Part shown: positions 11,817-22,565 of the stretch, piece after piece
How positions within the stretch are numbered: position 1 is the first letter of the stretch
How the letters are laid out: each line of letters opens with the position of its first letter
Assembly (NCBI GenBank): GCA_033558025.1
Contig: JAUCEF010000017.1
Span: 4,340,001 to 4,404,000 of the forward strand
Source: Phytophthora sp. 'mugwort'
Taxonomy: Eukaryota; Oomycota; Peronosporomycetes; Peronosporales; Peronosporaceae
Reading direction: 5' to 3'
DNA length: 64,000 nucleotides
Translations under genes and position numbers: made by a program
Notes under the pieces: generated by a model
The model's input: only the letters and a program-made list of their open reading frames with translations
Databases searched by the model: none
What the model was told of the DNA's origin: nothing

Positions 11817-12542
11817 GTGAAATTGGACAGCGGAGCGCGATATACGGCGGCAGGAACTGAGTGGATGACATTCGGAGATCGACAGCAAGAACGGGCCCCG
11901 GTAGAGTACGTCGAAGGCATCGGCGGCTTCTTGCTCGACGTGTTGGGCGTCTGGGTTTCGAATGCCCAACGTATGTGGGCAATTAGTGGAGGTGAAGGCG
12001 TGCATATTTCAGGGCTGCACTAGCGAATTCCTGTTGGGAGTAGACTTCTTGCAAGAGCACGGCGCCACTATGGACTTCAACAGAACGAAGCTCGGTACGG
12101 CGAGAAAGGGAGCCAGGTGGTGATACCGTTCAGGACGTTTGGCAAGGGCGATTCAAACAAGGTGGCAGTTGTACGGATGGTGGAACGAGTTAGACTCATG
12201 AGAGGAACAGTAACACCTGTGCAGATATTGGTGGCAGCGGAAGATAGAGAAAACGGTATGTTCGTCCCCACCACGAACGTCGGCGCAGTGATGCTAGCCG
12301 TGACGGAAGCACACGACGGCAAAGCTTGGGCGCCATCCATTAACTCCGGCGGAGGCAGAGTGAAGTTGCCACCCAAAAAGGAGCTCGGGGAATGGATCCC
12401 CATTGACGCAGACATGAAGATGCTCGACATGAATAAGGAATTGACGCCTGAGCAGCTGACCGATTTTTTGGGTGGAAGCTCGGAGGAACCACTGGACAAC
12501 GAAGCCGAGGTGAAAATCGACACCAAGGACGAGAAGGCATGA
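11817..12542 (+). pseudogene. Retropepsin-like protease and linker of Ty3 copy A
   Basis: The frame from 11817 carries an aspartic protease motif (LDSGARYT). A second frame near 12000-12070 continues with SEFLLGVDFLQEHGA, the typical second part of a retroelement protease. A third (12117-12542) encodes an acidic linker ending near 12540. The three pieces are in different frames, so no functional protease is made. Confidence 0.65.
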
Positions 12543-12578
12543 GCACTGATACTGCAGCTACTCCGCGCATACAGAGAT

Positions 12579-13635
12579 GTGTCAGCAAATATAGGCGATT
12601 GTCCATCAGCGACGGCGCTCGAGGTGGAGCACCACATCGACACAAGTCAGAAAGTCCCAGTGATGTTGAAACGACGACGACAAGCACAGACAGAGGACGC
12701 GGTGATAAATGGTAACGTGAAGCCAATGTTGAAAGCCGGTGTCATCGAAGAAGGCAACGGTGCATGGGGATTTCCAATGGTGGTGGTTCGGAAGAAGGAC
12801 GGCGAAGTGCGGTTCTGCGTCGACTACACGGCGTTGAACAAGATCACGAAGAGAGATGTGTACCCGCTACCTTGTATCGACGAGACCCTTGAAGCATTAG
12901 GATGGGCGAAGATTTCACGACACTAGATCTACGGGCAGGTTACTGGCAGGTTAGGTCGCGGCGGCAGACTGTGACAAAACAGCGTTTACTACAAAGGTGG
13001 GCCTCTATCGATTCGTAAGGATGCCCTTCGGGCTGATGAACGCGCGATCGACTGTTCAGCGCATGATGAATGGAGTTTTGCGCGGGTTGAACTGGATGAC
13101 CTGCTGGGTGTACTTAGACGACACCGTGGTGTTCACGCGCGGCGGTATGGAGCGGCATGTGGTCGAGCTGGCCTGCCTGTTGGAATGATTGTCGGAAGCT
13201 GGACTGACAATCAAGCTGAAGAAGTGCGTGTTCGCGACGGAGTATTTGGGACACGAGTTAAGCAGTCAAGGAGTGAGACCGGTGGATCGGCTAGTAACAG
13301 CGGTCCGAGAATTCCCACGGCCAGGAGACTCTAAGGAAGTGAAGCGCTTCGTATATCTGACGGGATACTACAGGAAGTTCGTCGAGGGGTTTGGCTCGAT
13401 CATGGCACCCTTAACGCGCTTGATCCGGAAGGACAATGATTGGGAGTGGACACCGGCGAAGGAGTTCGCCTTCGAACGAATGAAAGCCATCTTGACACTG
13501 AAGCCGTTGTTGATCTACCCGGACTTCGAGAAGCCGTTCAGCCTGGTCACTGACGCGAGCAAGGTTCGGCACGGAGCTTGCCTGATGCAAGATTGTGGAA
13601 ATGGATGGCGCCCAGTGGCGTACCGAGCTAGATGA
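12579..13635 (+). pseudogene. Reverse transcriptase of Ty3 copy A
   Basis: Block order is typical: VIEEGNGAWGFPMVVVRKKDG, then CVDYTALNKITKRDVYPLP, a frameshift near 12925, LDLRAGYWQV in a new frame, then MPFGLMNA and the catalytic VYLDD motif near 13115. A stop after LLE (13186-13188) interrupts the connection region (LGHELSSQGVRP, YLTGYYRKF). The catalytic Asp pair is intact but the reading frame is not. Confidence 0.9.
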
Positions 13636-13931
13636 ACAGCACGGCAGAGGCTAACTACTCGATCATGAGTTGGAGTATTTGGCGGTGGTCTGGTCCGTCA
13701 AATTATTCAGGCCGCATATACGGCAGAACCTTCACGATAGCAACTGATCATGAGGCCTTGAAGTGGCTGATGACTCGACCAAACTCGTCTGGAAGACTGC
13801 ATAGCTGGTCTCTGATCCTGCCGGAGCACGAGTTTGGCATAGTGTACCGGCCAGGCAGCACCAATGTCGTGGCCGACGCTCTATCGCGGACACCAGCAGC
13901 AGTGAGAACCGCAGAGTTGGGCGAGGAATAG
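13632..13931 (+). pseudogene. RNase H region of Ty3 copy A
   Basis: RNase H begins just before this frame (LVTDASKVRHGACLMQ at about 13550) and continues here with TIATDHEALKWLM and the terminal block GSTNVVADALSR. A frameshift separates the halves. Confidence 0.85.
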
Positions 13932-14613
13932 GAACGGCATCGGAACCAGCGCCGGCAGCCGACGAAGACAACCGGGCCAGCGGTGCAACGACGAGAAATA
14001 GCCAACCAGCGAAGACAAGGAAGGCGCAACCGGCGAGGACGTTACCCCTGACACGACAGGCGAAGCGACGTGCGGATGAAACGGCGAGAGCAGCAGCTGA
14101 GCAATCAGAAGAGCGACTTGCTATCAGGGAAGTGCGACACAAACGGTGGCAGCAACATCAGCAGTGGCAACGAGCGCAGCAGTACCTACGGCTATGACAG
14201 CGGTAGCAGAGACACCAACGAGTGCATGTGTCGTCGGCGATGCACGTCATCGGAGGGAAGTCCGCGTCGCGGCGCCATCTCACCGATAACGACGATAGAG
14301 AGAAAGATGAAACAGCTGGCAGCAACCGAAGCGCCGGCGAAGAAGACATGCACAAAACGACACTAAGACGCCAGTCTCCGGTGGCTCTGCGATCACACTT
14401 GGTGAAACGCGCGTGACGGACGCAAACCAGCAGTCAGTGGATTTGGATGGTGGTACCCTCCTGTCTGGCGGCGGTGTATGAGGGCAAAGACGAGATCCGG
14501 CAGTGCCCAGACATCAGCAAGAGCGATGTGTGGCGGCAGAAGCAGACGCGTAGCAGCCAGAGACGAACGGAGCAGCGCGGCATGCCACTGAGAACGACGA
14601 AGACGAGGTAGAG

Positions 14614-15750
14614 TTGACGCTGCAGCTAACGGACAACGACATCATTCCAGCGCAGGGAAGAAGTCGACTCGTACAGACGTTGATGAAAGAAGGTGTGTAC
14701 CAGGGCATGAAGGTAGACAAGGCGTACGGCCTTGCCTTCATCCACACGCAACACGGACGGCGAGTGATACTGTCGCCAGTGTTATGGTCCATTGTGTTTA
14801 AAGGATGTCATGATTCAGTATGGACGGGACACTTGCGAGGACCCCATACTTAGGCGAAAACTGCGAAGGTGTGCTGGTGGCCGAAAATGCAGAGCGAGGT
14901 AAAACGGTGGGTGAGAGGATACCAAGAGTGCGGGAGACGTAAGGCAAGACCCAGAGAAGTGGTGCCGACATTGAGAAGTTTGCGTGGCGGTGACGTAGGA
15001 GAGCTGGGTATGTGACAGGGTACGCTGTGGCAACGACGGTAGTGCAGCATACTGCGGAAAGCGTGGCAAAGTTCTTATAGAATAAATGGTACTGCGATTT
15101 GAATCATTTCGCGAGCCGTTGACGGATGGAGCGCCAGAGCGCACGGGCAAGGCGATAGATCAGCTAGTCGCGTTGCTACAAGCAAAGCAGACTAGCCCAG
15201 TGCCGTACACAGACGTTAGGGCTAGTTGAACGTTTTCATTGGACGTGGAAGGACTGTGTGTCCAGGTACATGGCAAAGGAGGAGCAGAACGACTGGGGGA
15301 TGTAGGCCAAGTTCGCAGTGTACGCGTACAACTCCGCGCGACACTCGACAGTGATGCTAACGCCGAACGAGCTGATGATGGGGAGACGACTGAAGACACC
15401 TAACGAACTGATGGGCAGCATGACTAAAGCCGGGGAGCTGACGGTATATCACCGGAAAATGATGGCGGCAATGGCCAAAGCGCGATAATACGCTGAGCTA
15501 ACATGGGCGAAAGAACAATCTCGCCAAGCGAAGTACTACAATCGAAAAGCAAGGCAACAGCGTGAATGGCGGACGGGTGACCGAGTGTGGTTATTTCGGC
15601 CACCGCGTGGCCCGAAGGCAACTAAGTTTGTACACGGCTGGATGGGGCCAATACGAATAGTGAGGGCGACCAGCTATGAAAATTACCTGATAAGACGAGA
15701 AGACCAGTCGGGAGCACTTGAGGAAATTATAAACACGCTTCATTCCTAGT
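14614..15750 (+). pseudogene. Integrase of Ty3 copy A
   Basis: A His-His zinc-binding start (CHDSVWTGHLRG) is followed after a stop by the Cys-containing half near 14900. The catalytic core around 14990-15330 is too eroded to place all acidic residues. The C-terminal part is clear: YNSARHSTVMLTPNELMMGR, then GDRVWLFRPP and HGWMGPIRIV, the GPY/F-type module. Several stops and shifts make it inactive. Confidence 0.8.
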
Positions 15751-16110
15751 GACCTACCATTAACCGGCAGACACAGCGCTACTACGCCAGGCAGCAACAG
15801 CCTTAACGGTGCAGTGTACGATGAAGAAGCTGATCCAACGATACACGATGTCAAGGCGCGACGGGCGGTTGTACGAGCAGCGAAGTCCCAAAGCGATACG
15901 GCAACGACAGCTCGATGCGCAAATACACCAAGACGAGCAGCTGCAAGCTTGAAATCACCGTGGGAACCGGGTGAGCAGTTGGTGAAGCGACGACGCCGGC
16001 GGAGACGTAATCGAGCCGGACAGTATGTCCTGAATTATGAGTTGCAGACAGCCAACCAGGCAGAGACAGCAACGACGATACTGGGTTTAGGTGTCCGAGT
16101 ACAATGAGTT

Positions 16111-16974
16111 ATTCGACAACGGACAGGTCGTGGAAGACCTGCTGGTTGAGGAGGGCGTGTAACGGGTTGGGAAGTACTGTGACCTCGTCGATGCAGAAGG
16201 CGAAGTGAGCGGGCAGTCAGACAGCTACGCGCCGTCGGACAATGACGAAACAGTGGCCGATACAAATATATGGCGAAGCAGCGGCCGGTGGAAAGATATT
16301 GCGAAGGATCACCTCATGGAAATAGACGAGAAGCACGAAGAAGCGGGCAGTGGCTGGAAGCAGCTAAGGTCTCTCAGATGCGAATCAGTCAAGTAAAGAG
16401 CAAGTGACGCAGCAGGACGAGTCTAGCGCTGTGGGGGAGCAGCATCAGCCACGTGAGCAAGACAGAGAAGGACGGAGCGGGCGCTGCGGGGAAGCGGCAC
16501 CTGCAACGTGAACATATAGAGAGGGACGGAGCGGGGCGCCGCGGGGAAGCGGCGTGAAGCACCGGCAGACGGACGAACGGCGCAAGTGCTGCACGGGGAA
16601 CCGGACAGACAGGAGGCCAGTGTGCTTTCGAGTCACTGGGTTGCGACGTAAGAGGGCAGTGTGTTCCGAGTGACTCAGTGGCGACGCTCAAAGGAGACAT
16701 GTAGGTAGCGATAGCGCCAGGACTTTGTAAGCGAACAGAATACAAATAGGTTGCGGCCAGTAGGCAAGCGCCGGCGCAGGAGGCAAGAGTTGCTCTCCTG
16801 TAGCCATCAGACGAGTTACAGTGTTCGTGGGCGGACGACGAGCATCGGCATACGGCAAACCCCGGCGTGCAGGGAAAACTAGACACGTTACACCACAATA
16901 CCAAAGTCATACCAAAAATAACAGGATGTAGACGTAAGCGTGAGGTAATGTATTACTGTTCACGGAGCTAGCTG
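16111..16974. other. Repeat-derived spacer between Ty3 copy A and the hAT copy
   Basis: No gene. It contains a frame downstream of the integrase (16205-16396, acidic, probably the polyprotein tail) and two degenerate repeated motifs: GGACGGAGCGGG..CGCGGGGAAGCGGC, seen twice at about 16470-16555, and GTGTG..TTC/TCGAGT.ACT...GCGACG, seen twice at about 16620-16690. These may belong to a decayed long terminal repeat. Confidence 0.4.
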
Positions 16975-18566
16975 CTACTTTCGCTGCTTACACGAACTAC
17001 TGTCGTCAGATCCCACATGCGGTTGACCCGAAGAAAATAAATCCGCTCGATGTTCGCCGGGAATCATGGAACGCCGCTCTGGGGTCAATGCGCGCGTGCA
17101 CTGCGAGAACACTCTCACCACAGTGTTTGACGTTGACGGAACCTTGCTCACGAGCGGCGCGTAGCAGGAAGAACGTAATGGGTGCTTGCGATTATTCCCC
17201 TTGCCTTGTAGCAGCAACGATGTGTAGTCTTCTTCGCGCTCGGTTCGTTTCTTGCCAGTTGTCTGGGCCATTTCAAACCGCTCCAACGTTGCCGTCCCTG
17301 CCGACGAGTGCGCTGTTCCAGCGATCACCTTGACCATACCAGATTCGAAAGCGGGTGTGTGAACGACCTTAGCGATCGACTTTAGATGTTCTGCCGTGAC
17401 AGGATACTCCGCAATAAGAGCATCGAACATGAGGCGCACCTCAGCCATATCTGTGTCATCACGCTGCCGTCGCTTGCAGATGCTGTTAAACTTCTTCAGA
17501 AAGTCGAACAAGGCAGCCAACTTCCTGTGCTTTGCACCCGTTGGGATCAGTTCTTGAACTGCGTCAACCTTCTTGATCTCGGAGCGAATCGGGATGTACC
17601 GATGAGCCATCTTGAACGTAGATGACCAGCGGATGACATTTCGCTTGACGGATGGAGCTCTGTGCTGTTTCAGCTCCGCGAAGTTGTTTTCGTGGCACAG
17701 CTCAACCGTAAGAGCGTGCACATCGTACAGTAAATCCTCATACGGCACCAGGAAATTGTTGAAAGCAAGGTTAACCGGTGGCTGGCGCACCCAACCAGAG
17801 GCACGCCCATCTTGTTCGCAATGCATAGGTTGGTGCTACAGTTGTCGCCAACCAGAAACCCAACCATGTCCCTGGTATTTCGTAGACATCGCGGATGTCC
17901 CGAACAGCTGGACGTGAGCATTAGCAGTCTGCGTTCCATCTGCGAGCGGAGATAGGCCTAAGAGCGGTACGCACAGCTTTCCATCCAGCTCGTATACAGC
18001 AAAGGGTGCGACGTAATGCACGCCAGCATGTGACCAACCGTCGAACATCAGGCCGAAGACGGTTCCTCGCTCCTTTTCGACCAGCTTACCGACTTCTATA
18101 GCAATGTCTGCCACACCCTTCTTCACAGCCCTCGCTGTGACGGGTCGTAGCTTGCTCATAGCCCGAGTGAGCCCATCCTCGACTTCGTGGACAGGCATGT
18201 TCCTCTCAATGATCCACCGGATCCACTGACAGATGCTAGTTCCGTCGGATACAAAATCAAAAGCTTGGATAGGACGGCTTGAGTTGCTCAGGTGTGACGC
18301 GTACTGATCCTCGTAGCCGTATGCTTTCCAGCCAGGTGCGCCATCAGGTTGGAGTAGCCGGATCCAGCCACCTGTTTCCGTTTGTTGCCACACAGGTTAC
18401 AGCGTAACGGGCCTTGACCGAGCAAAGCAAACAAACAGGCAGAAATATACTTGTACGGGCTGAGTGCTGTGCGGAATTGCAGCGAGAGGCAGCTCTCAGA
18501 GCATTCGTAGCCAGTCAGGCTCTGTTGGGGTGGATGTGGTGTGGATACCTCCATTAGTGATGTCAT
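16975..18566 (-). pseudogene. hAT-family transposase with BED zinc finger, frameshifted (copy 1)
   Basis: Cut-and-paste DNA transposase relic read right to left across four frames. It opens with a BED-type finger (CNLCGNKRKQ, AHLAGKH) at about 18300-18400. A shift follows, then a frame with GLMFDGWSHAGVHYVAPF at about 17990-18060. The third (17670-17939) has LVGDNCSTNLCIANKM and VPLVGCASHRL, the conserved hAT Asp/Cys-His blocks. The fourth (17826-16975) has RWSSTFKM and the C-terminal region, but no clear hAT dimerisation block. At least three frameshifts make it non-functional. No terminal inverted repeats were found. Confidence 0.88.
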
Positions 18567-18920
18567 CGTAGCTGTCCTGTTTAATCATCGAGTTATGATC
18601 TGCTGGTGGGGCTCCAGTGGCCAGTCATTCGCCATATTTATTGCCAATAATTGGGGCAATTTGGGATTGTATTGACGAGGCGAAACCCAATAATAAAAAA
18701 TCCAATCGAAAATAGTCAGTTATATATTGTATGCAGTTATTTCTTCGACCCCTACTTGACGACAATTAGACCTTCGTCGGCGAGGTTATACTGATAGGGG
18801 TATTGCATATCATAGGGCGGGGCCCGTCGCGCGGACCTTAGGGTGGGAGTTTGATAGTGGGCTACGCGGAACCTAAAGAAAATGGCCCTCTAAGTCTTTC
18901 AAGCTGCTGGCCTATTTTTT
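18567..18920. other. Non-coding, AT-rich DNA
   Basis: No gene visible. Beyond the start of the hAT copy the sequence becomes AT-rich; its transposon end probably lies here but was not recognised. Confidence 0.4.
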
Positions 18921-19025
18921 AAAGTTTACAAACAATAAGTGATTGCAAAATTGCAGCAATTGCGATCAGTTACTTTATTGTGTTTGTAAACTTTGAATTG
19001 CGATCACTTAATTTTTGTAAACTTT
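18921..19025. repeat. Cluster of three related 28-35 base inverted/direct repeats
   Basis: One unit at 18921-18948 begins AAAGTTTACAAACA and ends GATTGCAA. The units at 18960-18994 and 18998-19025 are its near reverse complements, each starting TTGCGATCA and ending TGTAAACTTT. Units 1 and 2 can form a long imperfect hairpin; units 2 and 3 are direct copies. The layout suggests a transposon end or a small non-autonomous element. Confidence 0.85.
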
Positions 19026-20807
19026 GGAAAAATGCCCACGTTTGGCAATGCCCACATATATAATCTGTGCACACAGTGTTTGTGTATCATTTTTTAATTT
19101 GGAACGTTGAATAGTGGGTTGTTTTGACGGAGCCGGCTACAACTAGCCCAGCGACTCCATCGGTGACAACTTGTTCCCCAGACTTGTCGACACGACCCAA
19201 CTACGATTCGCCCCTCGTTTAAGGACCGTAGGAGGAATGCACGAGCTTGATCAGCTGTGTTGCAGGGCGTTGAGGTGATAAAGCTTAGTTGGCATCACCT
19301 TCCCAATCGTGCACATTTCATCAATTCTAGCCCGAAATACCAACTCTCGAACTGCTCGTATTCTGACCACTTGCCGCTTGAGAAGTGAATATGGTTGTAA
19401 CTATATATAATAGTATATAGTGTCCATACCCTTTTGTCATGAGGATTCTTCTCTGCCGTGAACCTTCGCCTTCAACATTGGCAGTGGTGCTGACGCCATA
19501 CACAATGCAATTGAAAACGCGACACATGTACTCGCTTCACGTGGCCTGCAGAATGGGGGGGCGAGCATATAGAGCGAGCCGGAGCGAGCCAAGATGGCAG
19601 GAAGGCTAAGCGTTATCGCACATGTTCCCAGGCAGCACCGCGCCAGCCATAGGCGACTTCAACAGCCCGCCTCATCTCATTGGTATCCATCCATCCGCGT
19701 TGAAGAAGATGTCATGTCGGGCCTGTCCCGTCTTCGCAGCTCCTGTCGACTAACCACAAGTCACACACATCCGCTTCCAAGCAGCAACGTTCATAAAATA
19801 ACAGGAGGTAAGATACTTAGCGGAGACTCTCGCCCGCCGCTACATAGTTGCACTGCCGTCCACCAGCGGGGAAGTCTCCACACGCAGATCAGTTCACACG
19901 GGAGAAGCGCGGCGGATGTCGGCATCATTTCTCCACTCCGCGCCACCTTCAAGCATGGAGCCGAGGGCCCGTGAGCATCTGGGTGCTGCACAACCCGCCA
20001 AGACTGGCTTACTATTCATGGCTCGATGCGCCGCTCGCTGCCACGTGGTGACGGTGCCAACCTCGGCTCGCCAAACCCCGCCAAACGCTGATTATCATGT
20101 GATCCAACCATCACCACGGTGAAGTTTTTGTCATGTGGCCATGGCGCCCAATGAAAAGGCAACTTGGCGAACCTCTGAGGCATTGGTGCAATGCTGCAGC
20201 ACAGCCCGACGACAATAAACTGCCAGCACCTTACCGCCCGCCGCGTTGTCAACGCGCATAAAGCCGGGCGTTGGCAGCGCAAAACGGTCCGATGCTCTCG
20301 GATTGCGAGCGCACTGCGGCAGAGTTTCTGGTACAGTACAGTACAAGCGGCAATGGCAGCGGTAGAGTGTCTACAAAAAAGACCTCTACTATCGCCCCGC
20401 TCGTGTGCAGGGAAGGGCTGTGGTTCATCAATAATGACCAATGGATACCCGTTATTGTTGGGGCAGCGTCGGTTCGCGCATTGGGGCAACGCTACGATTT
20501 GATAGTGCGTGCTCTGGCTCTTTTTTCCTGCTGGTGTGAGTAGCGCATTCACCCTCTTTCACTCCGAAGTTTTCTCGCAAAACGGAAGGCTAACCGACTG
20601 GAAACAACCTTTTTGCTTCCTCGGTATTTGCATCTCGCAGCGACAGAAAAAGCAAAGAGACCGCGATCCATCACCTTGTAGCACGCGCCCAAGGGGACGA
20701 ACGCAACAGCAAACTAATCGGACCAGACGCAAGCGCGGACGGACAGACGGACGCGTACTTAGCGGCGCAAAACAACAGGAAAAATCACTTTAGGCACTAC
20801 ACTCTCG
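19026..20807. other. Intergenic region without supported genes
   Basis: Several open frames of 60-180 codons exist on both strands but lack ATG starts, conserved domains or sensible composition. A short palindrome (ACTATATA and TATATAGT, 19397-19418) and a small GAGCGAGCC repeat near 19570-19590 are the only structures noticed. The last 100 bases are the 5' region of the mucin-like gene. Confidence 0.5.
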
Positions 20808-21881
20808 ATGTGGCCAAAACTCGCAGTGGCCGGCGTGCTGCTTCTCGTTCAAGGCGCCGTCGCCGATGGTACGTGTGGAAATTAATGACAAAAAAAAATG
20901 TCGATTCTTTTTTTGCTTGGGGAAATGCTCACAAGGTGGCAATGGTTTTTGCTTTGCAATACAGACTGCCTACACACTGTGAGCGTGTTAGATGTCGCGG
21001 GCGTGCAGTGCGTCTCGTCAGCGCCGTGCTCGGGAACGTACTACGCGTCGGGCCTCACGCAAGGCGTGGGCGCCTGCCCCACTGGCGCGAGCTGTGCGCT
21101 GCTGCCGGAGACTCCTATCATGGGCTGCGCCGCCTCGGGCCGCTCGGACCTCATATATGTGAACGCGGACGGTACGCTCACCAAGGACGGGAAATCGGCG
21201 ACGCTCCCGGGCGCATCGTCGACCCCGTCGGACTCGACCACGACGGCGCCCTCTAGTAGCGGCACTAGCAGCACCACGAGCAGCAGCTCCAAGAGCACTG
21301 CCAGCTCGTCAACCGACAGCAGTAACAACGGCAGCAACGCCAGCTCTGGCTCGAACTTCTCGACCAAGTCGGGCTCAGATGGTAATGCCTCTAATATCTT
21401 TACTGCCACTACCACGAACTCGGGGGATATTAATCCTGGTACTGTCATTGCAGGTGGCTCCGAAGTCAGTAACGCAAGTGCTGATAGCAGTAACTCGACG
21501 GCAGATTCCGCCTCATCGGCGGCCTCCAACTCCAGCAGCTCGACGTCCAACTCGGGGCCTTCCGACTCTGGCTCCGGCAGCATCACCATCTCGCCCGGCA
21601 GCAGCTCGGCGAACCAGCAATCGTTTAACCCCGGGTCCATTCTAAGCGACGGTTCTAACCCCGCCAACTCCTCGTTGCATGGCGGCCTTGGTATCGGCTC
21701 TATCATCGCCATCGTCGTGGGCTGCTTAGCAGTCGTAGCTATTGCAGCCGGTGCGCGGCTGTTGAGGAAGGGCAAGGAGGCCGAGCTCGCAACTCCCGAC
21801 GCGGCGGTCGCCATGGATGGCTATAATAATGGCGGCGGCGGTGGCGGCATGACTCCTAAGGAGAATGTTCTGCTGCTCTAA
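20808..21881 (+). CDS. Secreted mucin-like type I membrane protein
   Basis: Two exons, 20808-20868 and 20965-21881. The 96-base intron (GTACGT...ATACAG) joins codon G|AC in phase and gives 325 residues. Exon 1 is almost exactly a signal peptide (MWPKLAVAGVLLLVQGAVA). A cysteine-containing module of about 55 residues follows (CVSSAPCSGTYYASG, CPTGASCALLP, MGCA), then about 160 residues of Ser/Thr/Asn/Gly low-complexity sequence with many possible glycosylation sites. Near the C-terminus is one membrane span (SIIAIVVGCLAVVAIAAGA) with a short cytoplasmic tail containing a Gly run. It is probably a surface glycoprotein, anchored in the plasma membrane with a heavily glycosylated stalk. The function of the Cys module is unknown. 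Confidence 0.9.
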
Positions 21882-22565
21882 GTTATGGCCGGCGGGAGGC
21901 GAGACTCCAAGCAGACAGAGGAGAATACAGTGACTGTGCAAACCTTTTGAACATGGGCAAGCGTTGGTTGCGTGAACCTGGTGAATACAAGTACTTGGCG
22001 CGGTACAAGCAAGAAGAAAAAAGAGGGTGGTGGTAATGTTGGGTGTTGGGTGTCGTCGTGCATATTGCTTTAAGCAGTGGGCGTCGGGAGATTTGGTAGC
22101 ACGTGTGAATAGTAGTAGCTCTCGTCTCGTCCACTTCTGCTGTCTACGGTTATATACGTGCGTCGACGCGCAATGTCGTTTCAGTAAGCTGTCGAGAGGA
22201 GGATATCTTGGCTTCGTCTTTCATCGCAATTGGATAGACCAAGCCTGTTCGTTTCCAAACGTCTTTCTGAGTCAGTCAGGCGAGACAGACACATGAACAA
22301 GTTCTGGCCACTCTTGCGTGTTTGACAGATGGATGGATATGGCGCGAGTCTACTTGGTCAGTTAGCCCGTGCGCATGACACCTTATCCGCTGACTGTCGT
22401 CGACAACTTGTCGGCAACTCGGCCGTGCGGAATGCCAAGGACGACACACCTGCGTGCATACGAAAACCGCCGACGAAACTGCGTGTGCTAGCGACGCTAC
22501 ACACTTCCCGAAGGATCACAGTGTTATTATTTTCAAATCTTTCTTAATGAAACTTACTGCCTCGC
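21882..22565. other. 3' flanks between convergent genes
   Basis: The region lies between the ends of the mucin-like gene and the desaturase gene. Only short unsupported frames; nothing recognised. Confidence 0.6.

Larger units (their letters stand above)
11810..16110 (+). mobile_element. Degenerate Ty3/gypsy LTR retrotransposon (copy A)
   Basis: Protease, reverse transcriptase, RNase H and integrase pieces follow in the Ty3/gypsy order on one strand, broken by several frameshifts and stops. The base composition is richer in G and A than the neighbouring genes. I could not find a matching pair of long terminal repeats, primer-binding site or clean gag, so the ends are set by the outermost recognisable coding blocks. 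Upstream DNA from about 11020 and downstream DNA to about 16930 is probably also element or LTR-derived. Confidence 0.85.

Noticed and set aside
11940..11975. GGGTTTCGAATGCCC resembling a tRNA T-arm
   Set aside because: No acceptor stem, anticodon arm or A box around it, and it lies inside the retroelement protease region.
11386..11982. 198-codon minus-strand frame in Ty3 copy A
   Set aside because: Opposite to the retroelement's coding direction, Arg/Ser/Leu-rich as expected from antisense GC-rich sequence.
19594..19974. ATG-started 126-codon frame that might encode a secreted effector
   Set aside because: No signal peptide and no RXLR or LFLAK motif; overlapping frames are equally open.
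20016..20552. 178-codon minus-strand frame in the spacer before the mucin-like gene
   Set aside because: Starts without an ATG, shows no domain and has a composition typical of random translation.
21041..21814. Long minus-strand frame opposite the mucin-like gene
   Set aside because: Leu/Glu-rich mirror of the Ser/Thr repeat codons; the plus-strand gene has a signal peptide, intron and membrane span.
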